Shown here: positions 32,738 through 40,982 of the stretch, piece by piece
Layout of the letters: the number at the start of each line of letters is the position of its first letter
Numbering within the stretch: position 1 is the first letter of the stretch
Assembly: GCF_002261185.1 (NCBI RefSeq)
Contig: NZ_NEVQ01000001.1
Location: 310,001 to 374,000, forward strand
DNA from: Bordetella genomosp. 4
Lineage (GTDB): Bacteria > Pseudomonadota > Gammaproteobacteria > Burkholderiales > Burkholderiaceae_B
DNA length: 64,000 nucleotides
Direction of reading: 5' to 3'
Notes under the pieces: generated by a model
Seen by the model: only the letters and a program-made list of their open reading frames with translations
The model's database searches: none
Told to the model about the DNA's origin: nothing
Translations under genes and position numbers: made by a program

Positions 32738-34337
32738 TCTGATCTCCTACCTTATTTATCGTTATGTGGTCTTGCTGGTCCGTCTCGTACGCGTTCCCAC
32801 TGGTGGCCGCATAGACGACGTTATGCTCGGTAATCTGATCGCCGGTGAGTTCGGCGGCGATGCGTCCTCCACGCATCACCAGAACCCTATCTGCCAAGCC
32901 GACAAGCTCCGGCAGCTCTGATGAGATCACGATGCAAGCCTTATTCGATCGAACCAGGTGATCGATGAAGTCATAGATCTGGCTTTTGTTGCCGATGTCG
33001 ATGCCGCGTGTCGGCTCATCGATGATGACAACGCAAGGGTCGGTCATCATCACCTTTGCCAGCAGCAGCTTTTGCTGATTGCCTCCGGACAGTTGGCCCG
33101 CGTTCAAATGGACCGATCGGGCGCGAATGTCGTAGTCGCGAACGGCTTTGTCCAGTGCGGCGGCCTCTTTGTCGCGATTTAGCGCGAGGCGCGGATGGAT
33201 CCGGTCAAGAGCTTGTAAGGTCAGGTTCGGGGCCAGTGGCTCGTCCAGCAGAAGCCCCTTTCCCTTGCGGTCCTCGGTGAGATAAACCAGGCCCAGTTCT
33301 CGCCAGTCCTTGACAGAGCGGTGCTCGACGGCAGTACCCGCCAGCTCGACGCGGGTTGCTTCGGCGGGCCGCAGGCCCATCAACCCTTCAAACAATTCGG
33401 TCCGGCCAGAACCGATCATGCCGCCGATACCCAGCACCTCGCCGCGACGAACCGTCAGGCTTGCTTGGACTGCGCCATGATCGACCGATAGCTGTTCGAC
33501 GGCCAGCAGCGGTGTGCCTGAAGGCTGCGAGCGTTTAGGGGGATACAAGACATCGAGTTGGCGACCGACCATGAGCTCGGCCATGCGGCGTTGCGACAGG
33601 TCAGCCGCGGGCCATGTGCCGATCATCTTTCCATCTCGCAGTACGGTGACGCGGTCGGCCAGTGCCTCGACCTCGTCCAGACGGTGCGAAATATATAGGA
33701 CAGCGACTCCTTGAGCCCTCAGTCCCCGCACGACTTCCAGCAATGCGGCGACTTCGTCGTTGGCCAGGACGGCGGTGGGCTCATCAAAAATCACGACCTT
33801 GCGTGGTTGCAGCAGCGCCCGGCCGATTTGTACTAATTGCCGCTGTGCCAATGGCAGATCGCCCACATGGTCGCGCGGGTGGCAATGCGCGCCGATAGAC
33901 GCCAGCACTTCGGCGGTGCGTTGGTCCATGGTGCGATCATCGATCAGGATGCCACGCGATAACTCCCGGCCAAGAAACAGGTTCTCTGCAACGGTCAGAT
34001 CCGGTGCCAGCAGGATTTCCTGATGCACCAGGACCACGCCCGCGGCCTCTGCCGCAGCAGCATCGGGGAAAGCGATGGGCTGCCCCCGCATGAGCAGATG
34101 ACCCGCGGTGGGACTCACGTAGCCGGCCAACAGCTTCATCAGCGTTGATTTTCCGGCTCCGTTTTCACCTATGACCGCGTGGACCTCGCCGGCGCGAATA
34201 TCCAGCGTGACATCGGACAGGACGGTGACCGGTCCATAGACTTTCGTCAGGCCCTCCGCGGCAAGCGCCGCAGCGGTACGCGCTTCTGCCGCCAACGGGA
34301 TGGTGGCCGATAGCGATAGCGCGTCCACGGCATTCAT
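32703..34337 (-). CDS. Ribose-type ABC transporter ATPase (RbsA/MglA family)
   Basis: 544-aa fused double ATPase. Domain 1: Walker A GENGAGKST (57-65), Walker B VVIFDEPTAVLANDE, with the degenerate signature DLPLAQRQLVQIGRALL. Domain 2: altered Walker A GMIGSGRTEL, the intact signature LSGGNQQKLLLAKVM and Walker B VVIIDEPTRGIDIGNK. This asymmetry is normal for RbsA-type proteins, where only one site hydrolyses well. The C-terminal tail of about 40 residues (after GDQITEHNVVYAATSG) is polar and longer than usual, and it overlaps the permease start by 35 bases. The N-terminus overlaps the GntR stop by four bases (ATGA), so regulator and transporter are one operon. Confidence 0.93.
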   Translation of the reverse strand: MNAVDALSLSATIPLAAEARTAAALAAEGLTKVYGPVTVLSDVTLDIRAGEVHAVIGENGAGKSTLMKLLAGYVSPTAGHLLMRGQPIAFPDAAAAEAAGVVLVHQEILLAPDLTVAENLFLGRELSRGILIDDRTMDQRTAEVLASIGAHCHPRDHVGDLPLAQRQLVQIGRALLQPRKVVIFDEPTAVLANDEVAALLEVVRGLRAQGVAVLYISHRLDEVEALADRVTVLRDGKMIGTWPAADLSQRRMAELMVGRQLDVLYPPKRSQPSGTPLLAVEQLSVDHGAVQASLTVRRGEVLGIGGMIGSGRTELFEGLMGLRPAEATRVELAGTAVEHRSVKDWRELGLVYLTEDRKGKGLLLDEPLAPNLTLQALDRIHPRLALNRDKEAAALDKAVRDYDIRARSVHLNAGQLSGGNQQKLLLAKVMMTDPCVVIIDEPTRGIDIGNKSQIYDFIDHLVRSNKACIVISSELPELVGLADRVLVMRGGRIAAELTGDQITEHNVVYAATSGNAYETDQQDHITINKVGDQNDKRDDAYRDH

Positions 34338-35017
34338 TCGAAGGCCGCCATCAGGCGATCACGTGAACACAGGATGTGTTCACGCATCGCCGCTTGCGCA
34401 GCGGTCGCGTCCCCCGCCCGGAACGCGGCCAGCAGCTTCTCGTGTTCTTCCAGCGCCTCTTGGGTGACGCGGCTGTGGAACATCAGGCGAAACAGGTGCA
34501 GGTGGACATGCTGGTTGAAAAGCGTGGTGCGGATGACCTCGTTTCCAGCAATTCGCATGATCTCGTCGTGAAAGTGCGAGTCGATCCGAGCAAAGCGTGA
34601 ATAACGGCTGGTCCGATCTATCGGCGTTCCGCCGTCCGCCATGTCGGCGGCAATGCTTTCAAGCTGCTCCAGCGCGGCGGGGGTCATATTGAGCGCCGCT
34701 AGACGTGCGCCTTCCGGCTCGACGAGCAAGCGAAAGTTGAACAAGTCCTCGAATTGCTTGCGGCCCAACTGCGGAGCGGCGCTGTAGCCGATGAGGTGTG
34801 CCTTGTGGACCAACCCTTCGCGTTCCAGGCGCGAAAGGGCTTCCCGCACAGGTGTCTGTGAAACGTTCAGTTCTCGCGCGATCAAGTCGATGGGAATGCG
34901 GGCGCCGGGCGCAATGGCGAGCGACATCAGCCTTTCATTGATGGCGTCATAGACGTCGTCAACCACGCTGGAGCGGCGTACGGATACACCAGTTTGAGTT
35001 TCTCGTAGTACAGCCAT
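34334..35017 (-). CDS. GntR family regulator, FCD (FadR-type) subgroup
   Basis: 227 aa. The N-terminal wHTH reads VVDDVYDAINERLMSLAIAP followed by LIARELNVSQTPVREALSRL and EREGLV. The C-terminal FCD domain is all helical, with the metal-binding pattern seen in FDLFNFRLLVEPEGARLAAL, FHDEIMRIAGN and a late AMREHILCSRDRL. Start ATG 35017 is chosen over one 12 codons earlier. First gene of the leftward ABC operon and divergent from the Fe-type alcohol dehydrogenase gene. A near-palindrome ATATCCTATACGATAT in the gap fits a FCD-type operator, so it probably represses both directions until an organic-acid or sugar-acid effector binds. Confidence 0.93.
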   Translation of the reverse strand: MAVLRETQTGVSVRRSSVVDDVYDAINERLMSLAIAPGARIPIDLIARELNVSQTPVREALSRLEREGLVHKAHLIGYSAAPQLGRKQFEDLFNFRLLVEPEGARLAALNMTPAALEQLESIAADMADGGTPIDRTSRYSRFARIDSHFHDEIMRIAGNEVIRTTLFNQHVHLHLFRLMFHSRVTQEALEEHEKLLAAFRAGDATAAQAAMREHILCSRDRLMAAFE

Positions 35018-35093
35018 TTTGCTCGCGCACACCCTGTAAGTTGACCTTGACATGCCCGAATGGTGACAAATACCATATCGAATGTCAAATAAA

Positions 35094-35109
35094 ATATCCT
35101 ATACGATAT
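35094..35109. promoter_or_regulatory. Candidate GntR operator
   Basis: ATATCCTATACGATAT is symmetrical at 14 of 16 positions and resembles the TATAC-centred sites of FCD-type GntR regulators. A second partial copy (ACCATATCGAAT) begins near 35072. Both lie between the GntR gene and the divergent Fe-type alcohol dehydrogenase gene. Inference from position and symmetry. Confidence 0.6.
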
Positions 35110-35180
35110 GATTTTTTAGGTCCGGCCGACACCCGGATGGCACGCGAACAGCGGCGGCCGACAACAATGAGGGGTCAGTG

Positions 35181-36395
35181 ATGGTGAATTTCGGTGCAAT
35201 AAGATCGCCGGGCGAAGTGATATTTGGCTGCGGACAACGCAAGGCTCTGGGACTCGTGGCGAAACGGCTGGGGCGGCGGGCGCTGGTCGTCACAGACCAA
35301 CGCCTCGCCGCGGATGCCGATTTCCAGGCCATGGTGGTGGATTTGAAAACCAGCGGCCTGACCGTGCGAATCGAAAGGGGCACCTTGCCGGACGTGCCGG
35401 TCCGAGCCGCGGTCCTTGCTGCCGACGCGGCCCGCGAGTTTGCCGCCGACGTGGTGATAGGTGTCGGCGGAGGCTCTTGCCTGGACATGGCTAAATGCCT
35501 CGCGCTGCTGCTGAGCCATGGCGGGCAACCTCAGGATTACTACGGCGAACTGAAGGTGCCTGGCCCGATTCTGCCGGTGATTGCGGTCCCGACGACCGCC
35601 GGGACCGGGTCAGAGGTCACCCCGGTCGCTGTCCTGTCAGATGACCAGCGCACACTCAAGGTGGGCATCTCCAGTCCCTATCTAATCCCCATGGTGGCGA
35701 TCTGCGATCCTGAGTTGACGTTGACTTGTCCGTCGACGTTGACCGCCATCGCCGGCGCCGATGCGCTGACCCATGCGATCGAGGCTTTCACCGCCGCGCG
35801 TCGCGAGGTGACGCCAGGTCTAACTCAGGAAAGGGTGTTCATCGGCAAAAATGCCTTATCAGATCAGTTTGCGCTGACCGCGATCTCACTGTTGTGGCAA
35901 GGACTCGAGGCTGTTTGCGCTGATGGCGGCAACCTGGCTGCACGATCTCAAGTCATGCAGGGGGCGACGTTCGCGGGCTTGGCTTTTGGTGTCGCCGGCA
36001 CGGCCGCAGCCCATGCAATTCAATACCCCGTTGGGGCAGTTACCCACACCGCGCATGGTGCGGGGGTGGCCTGCTTGATGCCCTGGGTGATGGAGTGGAA
36101 TCGTCCGGTGATCGGCACGGAGCTGGATCAAATGGCTGCCGTCATGAACCTGGCTGACGGTGGCGCCGTGATCCCCGCCGTCGCAGCGCTATTCGCCCGT
36201 ATCGGGATTCCATCCACGCTAACGCAGCTTGGGTTGACCGAAGACCAACTGGATTGGGTTGCGGATCAAGCGTGCGGCATCGAGCGGCTGATCCAGAACA
36301 ATCCTCGTCCGCTTGATCGCAGTAACATGCGAAAGCTGCTCGAGGCATCTTTTTTCGGTGTTGCGGATTTGATGCAGGACGTAGAGGTGGCGTAG
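35181..36395 (+). CDS. Iron-containing alcohol dehydrogenase
   Basis: 404-aa NAD(P)-dependent group III alcohol dehydrogenase. The nucleotide site is VIGVGGGSCLDMAKCLALLL, followed by PVIAVPTTAGTGSEVTPVAV. The metal ligands fit Asp and His of AGADALTHAIEAFTA and the two His of AHAIQYPVGAVTHTAHGAG. Length is near the family norm, with one insertion at TPGLTQERVFIGKNAL. ATG 35181 follows GAGGGG; a GTG just before it is less likely. It heads a rightward group with a hydrolase and a PEP-mutase-like gene, and faces a sugar-type ABC operon, so it likely oxidises or reduces the imported compound. Substrate unknown. Confidence 0.92.
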   Translation: MVNFGAIRSPGEVIFGCGQRKALGLVAKRLGRRALVVTDQRLAADADFQAMVVDLKTSGLTVRIERGTLPDVPVRAAVLAADAAREFAADVVIGVGGGSCLDMAKCLALLLSHGGQPQDYYGELKVPGPILPVIAVPTTAGTGSEVTPVAVLSDDQRTLKVGISSPYLIPMVAICDPELTLTCPSTLTAIAGADALTHAIEAFTAARREVTPGLTQERVFIGKNALSDQFALTAISLLWQGLEAVCADGGNLAARSQVMQGATFAGLAFGVAGTAAAHAIQYPVGAVTHTAHGAGVACLMPWVMEWNRPVIGTELDQMAAVMNLADGGAVIPAVAALFARIGIPSTLTQLGLTEDQLDWVADQACGIERLIQNNPRPLDRSNMRKLLEASFFGVADLMQDVEVA

Positions 36396-36447
36396 CTGGC
36401 GCGCTCGAATTCACATAATCGCAGCATTTCACGGTGGACTTTCAACG

Positions 36448-37281
36448 ATGGCCCAGGACCTTTATCGAAACCGTGATTTCATTCCGGACTTCGACGAGAT
36501 CATTGCCGAGACGGCTGCGCGCTCTCGTGAGTTCGTCAGAGGTGTCGATATGCGGCGCGACGTGCCCTATGGTTCGGGCCCGCGTGAACGGATGGACATC
36601 ATTCTTCCGCCTCGTATGGCAAAGGGTGCGCCGATCCATGTGTTCATTCACGGCGGCTACTGGCGCTCGGGCAGCAAAGAAGATCACTGGCTGGTCGCTG
36701 CGCCGGTGTTGGCCGCGGGCGGTGTTGCCGTCCTTGTCACGTACGACCTCATGCCTGGCACGAGACTGGGCACCATCGTTTCCCAAGTTCGCGCGGCTGT
36801 CCGGCATATAGTCACAATGGCTGCCGATATTGGGGCGGATTCCACCAAGCTCACTGCCAGCGGCCATTCGGCAGGCGCACATTTGGCGAGTTATTTAGCC
36901 GCGCAGGGGCCCGAGGAAGGTTCACCACCAGACTTGCCTGCGCCTCGCGGCCTGTTGCTTGTCAGTGGCATTTACAACCTGACCGATATTCCAGGCAGTT
37001 TCCTGAAGAGCGAAGCGCAGATGACGCCGGCCGAGGCCGCGGCATGGTCGCCTCTGACCTCTCGTCAATTTCCCGGTCCTCGGCGTATCGTGATGGTCAG
37101 TGAAATGGACTCCACGCCATTTCATTCTCAAGGCCACGAGTTTGCCTCTTTTCTCGAGCGCACCACGCATGACGGGCAGTTCCGGATGGAAGCTGGCCTG
37201 AACCATCTCACTGTCGTTCTCGCCTTGGGAGATCCCAAGAGTCCCGCAGGGCTTTGTCTCTCGGATTTGGTTACTGGCTGA
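36448..37281 (+). CDS. Alpha/beta hydrolase, kynurenine formamidase-like
   Basis: 277-aa cytoplasmic hydrolase. The oxyanion hole is HGGYW (68-72), the nucleophile elbow GHSAGAH has Ser141, and a C-terminal His is in GLNHLTVVLAL. The HGGYW form is typical of arylformamidase/BD-FAE-like enzymes. The N-terminal DIILPPRMAKGAPIHVFIHG is also family-like. No signal peptide. It is 52 bases after the Fe-type dehydrogenase and probably in the same transcript, so it may hydrolyse an ester, lactone or amide in the same pathway. A true kynurenine role is unlikely because no kyn genes are near. The call is a family-level one. Confidence 0.87.
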   Translation: MAQDLYRNRDFIPDFDEIIAETAARSREFVRGVDMRRDVPYGSGPRERMDIILPPRMAKGAPIHVFIHGGYWRSGSKEDHWLVAAPVLAAGGVAVLVTYDLMPGTRLGTIVSQVRAAVRHIVTMAADIGADSTKLTASGHSAGAHLASYLAAQGPEEGSPPDLPAPRGLLLVSGIYNLTDIPGSFLKSEAQMTPAEAAAWSPLTSRQFPGPRRIVMVSEMDSTPFHSQGHEFASFLERTTHDGQFRMEAGLNHLTVVLALGDPKSPAGLCLSDLVTG

Positions 37282-37418
37282 GGTCCGCCAGTCCGGTCAA
37301 ATGCGGCTATCCTCTAGTACGCAAGAGGCGTTTCGTGCCTTATCGTGATTTTGCGCATCACGGCCCCACGTTCTCTGATCGCGGGGATTCATGCCTGACC
37401 GATCATTAAGGAGACACC

Positions 37419-38243
37419 ATGCTTTCTCATGATATTTCTAAGAAACGAGCGGTCTTCCGTGAGTTGCATCAGTCAGGTTGTTTCGTGATGCCCAATCCTT
37501 GGGACGCCGGCAGTGCCGCCTTGCTGGCGGGACTTGGTTTCAAGGCATTGGCCACTACCAGCGCTGGCTACGCCTGGTCGTGTGGCCGCGCAGACGGACA
37601 ACTGACGCGTGCTGACGTGCTGGCGCATATGCGTGCAATGGTTCTGGCCACTGACCTGCCCATCAATGCCGATTTCGAGAGCGGATTTGGTGAGACGGCT
37701 GAAGGCGTAGGCGAAAGTGTGCGGATGGCGGTAGACACCGGCGTAGCCGGCATTTCCATCGAAGACTCGACAGGAAATCAGACTATGCCGTTGCGAGGAA
37801 TTGACGAGTCCGTCGAACGAATACGCGCGGCACGTGAGGCAATAGACGCCAGCGGCGGCGATACGCTGTTGGTTGGCCGTGCAGAAAATTTTTTCGTCGG
37901 ACAACCTGATCTCGACGACACCCTTATCCGCCTCAAGGCCTACGCCGATGCGGGGGCGGACTGTCTCTACGCCCCAGGCATCAAAACGCGTGAACAAATC
38001 ACGGCGGTCGTGTCGGCCGTCGCGCCCAAGCCTGTCAATGTATTGATCGGCTGGGACAGCGATCTGACGCTGCAGGACTTGGCCGGCCTTGGTGTCAGAC
38101 GCATCAGCCTCGGCGGCGCGTTGGCGCGTGCAGCATGGGGCGGCGTTTTGCAAGTCGCGCGCTCAATCGCCGAACAGGGACGGTTCGATGGCTTTGCGAA
38201 CGCACCGTCCGGGCGGGAGCTCAACGTCCTGTTCGGAAAATAA
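37419..38243 (+). CDS. Isocitrate lyase/PEP mutase family protein
   Basis: 274-aa TIM-barrel protein similar to the PEP phosphonomutase-like group. Blocks: GCFVMPNPWDAGSAALLAGL, LPINADFESGFGETAEGVGE (Mg-binding Asp/Glu), AGISIEDSTG and RAENFF, with GADCLYAPGIKTREQI near residue 185. The KKCGH loop of true isocitrate lyases is absent, so it is more likely an oxaloacetate-decarboxylase-like or 2-methylisocitrate-like lyase of unknown substrate. Strong ribosome site (AAGGAGACACC) before ATG 37419. It follows the hydrolase after 137 bases, so co-transcription is possible but not sure. Next is a convergent LysR gene. Confidence 0.9.
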   Translation: MLSHDISKKRAVFRELHQSGCFVMPNPWDAGSAALLAGLGFKALATTSAGYAWSCGRADGQLTRADVLAHMRAMVLATDLPINADFESGFGETAEGVGESVRMAVDTGVAGISIEDSTGNQTMPLRGIDESVERIRAAREAIDASGGDTLLVGRAENFFVGQPDLDDTLIRLKAYADAGADCLYAPGIKTREQITAVVSAVAPKPVNVLIGWDSDLTLQDLAGLGVRRISLGGALARAAWGGVLQVARSIAEQGRFDGFANAPSGRELNVLFGK

Positions 38244-38330
38244 GCGCCATGCTGCTGTATCGCGGACGGCGTTGACCAGGATGCTCCGGTGCGGCGAGTG
38301 AAAACTCGCCCGCTGGATTTCGCGGCAAAC

Positions 38331-39230
38331 TCAAGACGTGTTGTGACGATTCAGGTCAATGGCCAATTCGCTGCCGAGCCAATTGATGAAGTAATGGAGC
38401 GACCGTTTAATTGTCGCAGCGATGGGAAAGACCAGTGTGTGGTTACATGCCTGAATATCGATAGATCTCCCAGTTAATGGCGCCACAAGCTTGCCTTCTG
38501 CGATCTCCCGTTGTGCAATCAGCGAAGACTCGAGCGCAACGCCTAGACCGTCTACTGCTGCGCGGACGCACAAGAAATTGCGATCGAAACTCAGCCCTTT
38601 GATTGTTGGCGCAGCAACGCCGTTGTCCGAAAACCATTGCATCCAACGGACTTGTCGGTTGTAGCTGTCCAATAGCGGCAGTTTGAGCAGATCCGCGGGC
38701 TTCTTTATCCGGCGCGCCAGATCCGGCGAGCACAAAGGCGCAATGATTTCATTGCCCAGGGGCAGTTCGCAGAGGCCGTCCGCAGATCTGTGATCAAAGA
38801 CGATGTCGGCATCGAATTCATGGCGTTGAAATCGTAAATAGTCGGTGTCGGCCGACAAATGCAGCTCGATGCTCGGATATCGAGAGAGGAATGACGTCAG
38901 TCGCGGCGTCAGCCACTGTGCGGCAAAACTGGGAGCGCAATGCAAGCGCAGGCGTTCGGGTGTAGCGCCGGAAATCGCCTCTATCCCTCGGCGCAGATCA
39001 TCGAATCCACGCCCCACGTACAGCATCAAGGCTTCGCCATCCGGAGTCAGTTGGACGCTTCTGCCTTCGCGTTGAAACAAGCTCGTCCCCAACTGCGCCT
39101 CCAGTTTTCGCACTGCATGACTGACGGCGCTAGGCGTCAGAAACAGCTCCGCGGCTGCTTTCGTAATCGAGTGGGTGCGTGCAGCGGCTTCGAAGCTACG
39201 CAGCAGTACGACCGGGATGTGGTTTGTCAT
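38331..39230 (-). CDS. LysR family regulator, GcvA-like
   Basis: 299 aa. N-terminal HTH: VVLLRSFEAAARTHSITKAA followed by AELFLTPSAVSHAVRKLEAQ, of the GcvA/AmpR type. The effector domain has SYNRQVRWMQWFSDNGV and a VDGLGVALESSLIAQREIAE segment. ATG 39230 is used; a TTG two codons upstream is the only alternative, and no ribosome site is clear. It is divergent from the TRAP-ADH-ALDH operon, and the gap holds TGAATTCAATTCA, a T-N11-A dyad of the type bound by LysR proteins. It therefore probably controls that operon in response to its substrate. Confidence 0.93.
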   Translation of the reverse strand: MTNHIPVVLLRSFEAAARTHSITKAAAELFLTPSAVSHAVRKLEAQLGTSLFQREGRSVQLTPDGEALMLYVGRGFDDLRRGIEAISGATPERLRLHCAPSFAAQWLTPRLTSFLSRYPSIELHLSADTDYLRFQRHEFDADIVFDHRSADGLCELPLGNEIIAPLCSPDLARRIKKPADLLKLPLLDSYNRQVRWMQWFSDNGVAAPTIKGLSFDRNFLCVRAAVDGLGVALESSLIAQREIAEGKLVAPLTGRSIDIQACNHTLVFPIAATIKRSLHYFINWLGSELAIDLNRHNTS

Positions 39231-39240
39231 AGTCAATATG

Positions 39241-39253
39241 TGAATTCAATTCA
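39241..39253. promoter_or_regulatory. Candidate LysR T-N11-A operator
   Basis: TGAAT-TCA-ATTCA, with a T and an A 11 bases apart at its ends and perfect 5-base arms. It lies 10 bases upstream of the LysR gene and 134 bases upstream of the divergent TRAP operon, the usual autoregulation site. A related word (AATGAATTGAG) occurs near 39301. Confidence 0.5.
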
Positions 39254-39386
39254 ACTATTTATGTATATAACGCGTTTGTGAAAACAGCTGGGGTATCGCA
39301 GAATGAATTGAGCTGCCTATAGACAAAAAAGGCGGTGCCCGGCAGTGCCGGAGAAAAACAATAACCTACTTGGAGACAACAGAGAC

Positions 39387-40394
39387 ATGAATTCAATTTT
39401 CCGATGCTTGGCCATTGCAGCCGCCGTCATGGCGATCGCGCCATCCGCCCTCGCGCAGACCAAGGCGCGCCTCGGTCACGTATTCGCACAGGGATCGCCC
39501 GCCGATGTCGCCAGCCATAAATTCGCGGACTTAGTGAAGGAACGCACGAACGGCGAAGTGCAGATCACCATTTTTCCCAACAACCAATTGGGCGGTGACG
39601 AGGCCTTGGGCCGGGACTTGAGCCGCGGCTCGCTGGAGTTCGCCTTTCTCAATCCGGGGTCGTTAGCGGGCTTGGACCCTCTGCTGGATTTTCACTATCT
39701 CCCTTATATCGCCAGCACGTTTGAGCAAGTAGACAAACTCTTCTTCAATCCGGACGGCATTCTGCAAAAGACGTTGAGCGCTGCACTTATCAAACAGAAT
39801 ATGACGCCGCTCGCGTTCTTCGAGTTGGAGTTTCGTGCCGTGACCAACTCAAAGCGGCCCGTCGTATCGCCTGCCGATCTGAAAGGGCTGAAGGTTCGCG
39901 TTCCGGGCTCGGCCTCGATACGCAGCTTCTTTGAGGCTGCGGGCACGCAGACGGTGACCATGCCGTTCTCGAATTTGTTTGTCGCGCTGCAGCAGGGAAC
40001 TGTGGACGGACAGGACAACGGCGCCACGATCACCTACAACTCGCGGTTGTTCGAAGCACAGAAATACATGACGTTGACCAATCATGTTTACGCCATGGGG
40101 ACCGTGACGGCCAGTCAGCGATTCTGGAAACGACTGACCGACAAGCAACGTGAAATCATTACCCAGGCGGCGATCGAGGCGGCTGCAGAAGAAGTCAAGA
40201 ACAGCAGAGCAATGAATGGCGAATATCTCGACAAAATCGCGGCGTCTGGCGTCAAAGTGACCCGCCTCAAACCTGAGGAAATGGCGGAATTCGTTAAGGT
40301 GGGTCAGATCGGTTGGGAGCAACTGGCATCGACCTACGGCAAAGATCGGATTCAAGCGCTCAAAGACGAAATCGCGGCTGCCTCGCGTCCCTAG
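39387..40394 (+). CDS. TRAP transporter solute-binding protein, DctP family
   Basis: 335-aa periplasmic receptor of a TRAP importer. Signal peptide: MNSIFRCLAIAAAVMAIAPS, cleaved near ALA-QT. Family blocks: LGHVFAQGSPADVASHKFAD, TIFPNNQLGGDEALGRDLSR, FRAVTNSKRPVVSPADLKGL and KVRVPGS (the conserved Arg that binds the ligand carboxylate is expected here), then FSNLFVALQQGTVDGQDNG. ATG 39387 is chosen because it starts the signal peptide; 14 upstream codons are unlike. Ligand is probably an organic acid. Followed 9 bases on by the small permease gene. Confidence 0.94.
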   Translation: MNSIFRCLAIAAAVMAIAPSALAQTKARLGHVFAQGSPADVASHKFADLVKERTNGEVQITIFPNNQLGGDEALGRDLSRGSLEFAFLNPGSLAGLDPLLDFHYLPYIASTFEQVDKLFFNPDGILQKTLSAALIKQNMTPLAFFELEFRAVTNSKRPVVSPADLKGLKVRVPGSASIRSFFEAAGTQTVTMPFSNLFVALQQGTVDGQDNGATITYNSRLFEAQKYMTLTNHVYAMGTVTASQRFWKRLTDKQREIITQAAIEAAAEEVKNSRAMNGEYLDKIAASGVKVTRLKPEEMAEFVKVGQIGWEQLASTYGKDRIQALKDEIAAASRP

Positions 40395-40403
40395 GAGGCC
40401 CTC

Positions 40404-40982
40404 ATGTCTCACCATGATGTTGGCAGGGAGGCAGGCGCCCTGGCGTCGCCGCGCCCGCTCAAATCCTGCTTGCAAAGCGCATTGGATAGATTGATGCGAT
40501 TCGAACTGATCGTGGCCAGGGTGGAAAGCAAGATCGCCATGGCCAGTTGGTTGGTGGCGACGCTATCCGTCCTGGCTTCGCTGGTCATTCGCGCTTTTGC
40601 ACTGCCTATCCCCGACACAGGGGAATGGGCGCTGGTTGCGATGTCCCCGCTGACATTTGTGGGTGCCGCTCTGTGTAGTCATCTGCACAAGCATTTGACG
40701 GCAGACATTGTCGAGATGCTGCCGCGCGGCGCGTTGTTGCAGATACTGGAGGCTGTTATCGCCCTCCTGTTCATTATTTTTTCGGTGTTTCTTTCCGCTT
40801 TGGCGCTCGACCTGTTTGACTATGCCTTGTCCTCCAATGAGCGGCTGACCGATCTGGGCACCCCGCTTGCCGTGCCGGTCGCGTTCATATTGCTGGGTGC
40901 CCTTCTCATGGGGTTTCACGCGATTGTTGATCTGCTGCGGGCCTGTGCGGGCCGCGAGCCTGGAGGGATCAATCCATGGTGA
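40404..40982 (+). CDS. TRAP transporter small permease, DctQ family
   Basis: 192-aa inner-membrane subunit with four predicted segments: MASWLVATLSVLASLVIRAF, a segment around LVAMSPLTFVGAALCSHLHK, LEAVIALLFIIFSVFLSALA and LAVPVAFILLGALLMGFHAI. The conserved loop (HKHLTADIVEMLP) after segment 2 fits DctQ proteins, where HLTVDLL-like residues are usual. The N-terminal 40 residues are polar and longer than common. Ribosome site AGGAGG is close to ATG 40404. It overlaps the large permease gene by 7 bases. It is needed with that subunit to form the sodium-driven channel. Confidence 0.9.
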   Translation: MSHHDVGREAGALASPRPLKSCLQSALDRLMRFELIVARVESKIAMASWLVATLSVLASLVIRAFALPIPDTGEWALVAMSPLTFVGAALCSHLHKHLTADIVEMLPRGALLQILEAVIALLFIIFSVFLSALALDLFDYALSSNERLTDLGTPLAVPVAFILLGALLMGFHAIVDLLRACAGREPGGINPW

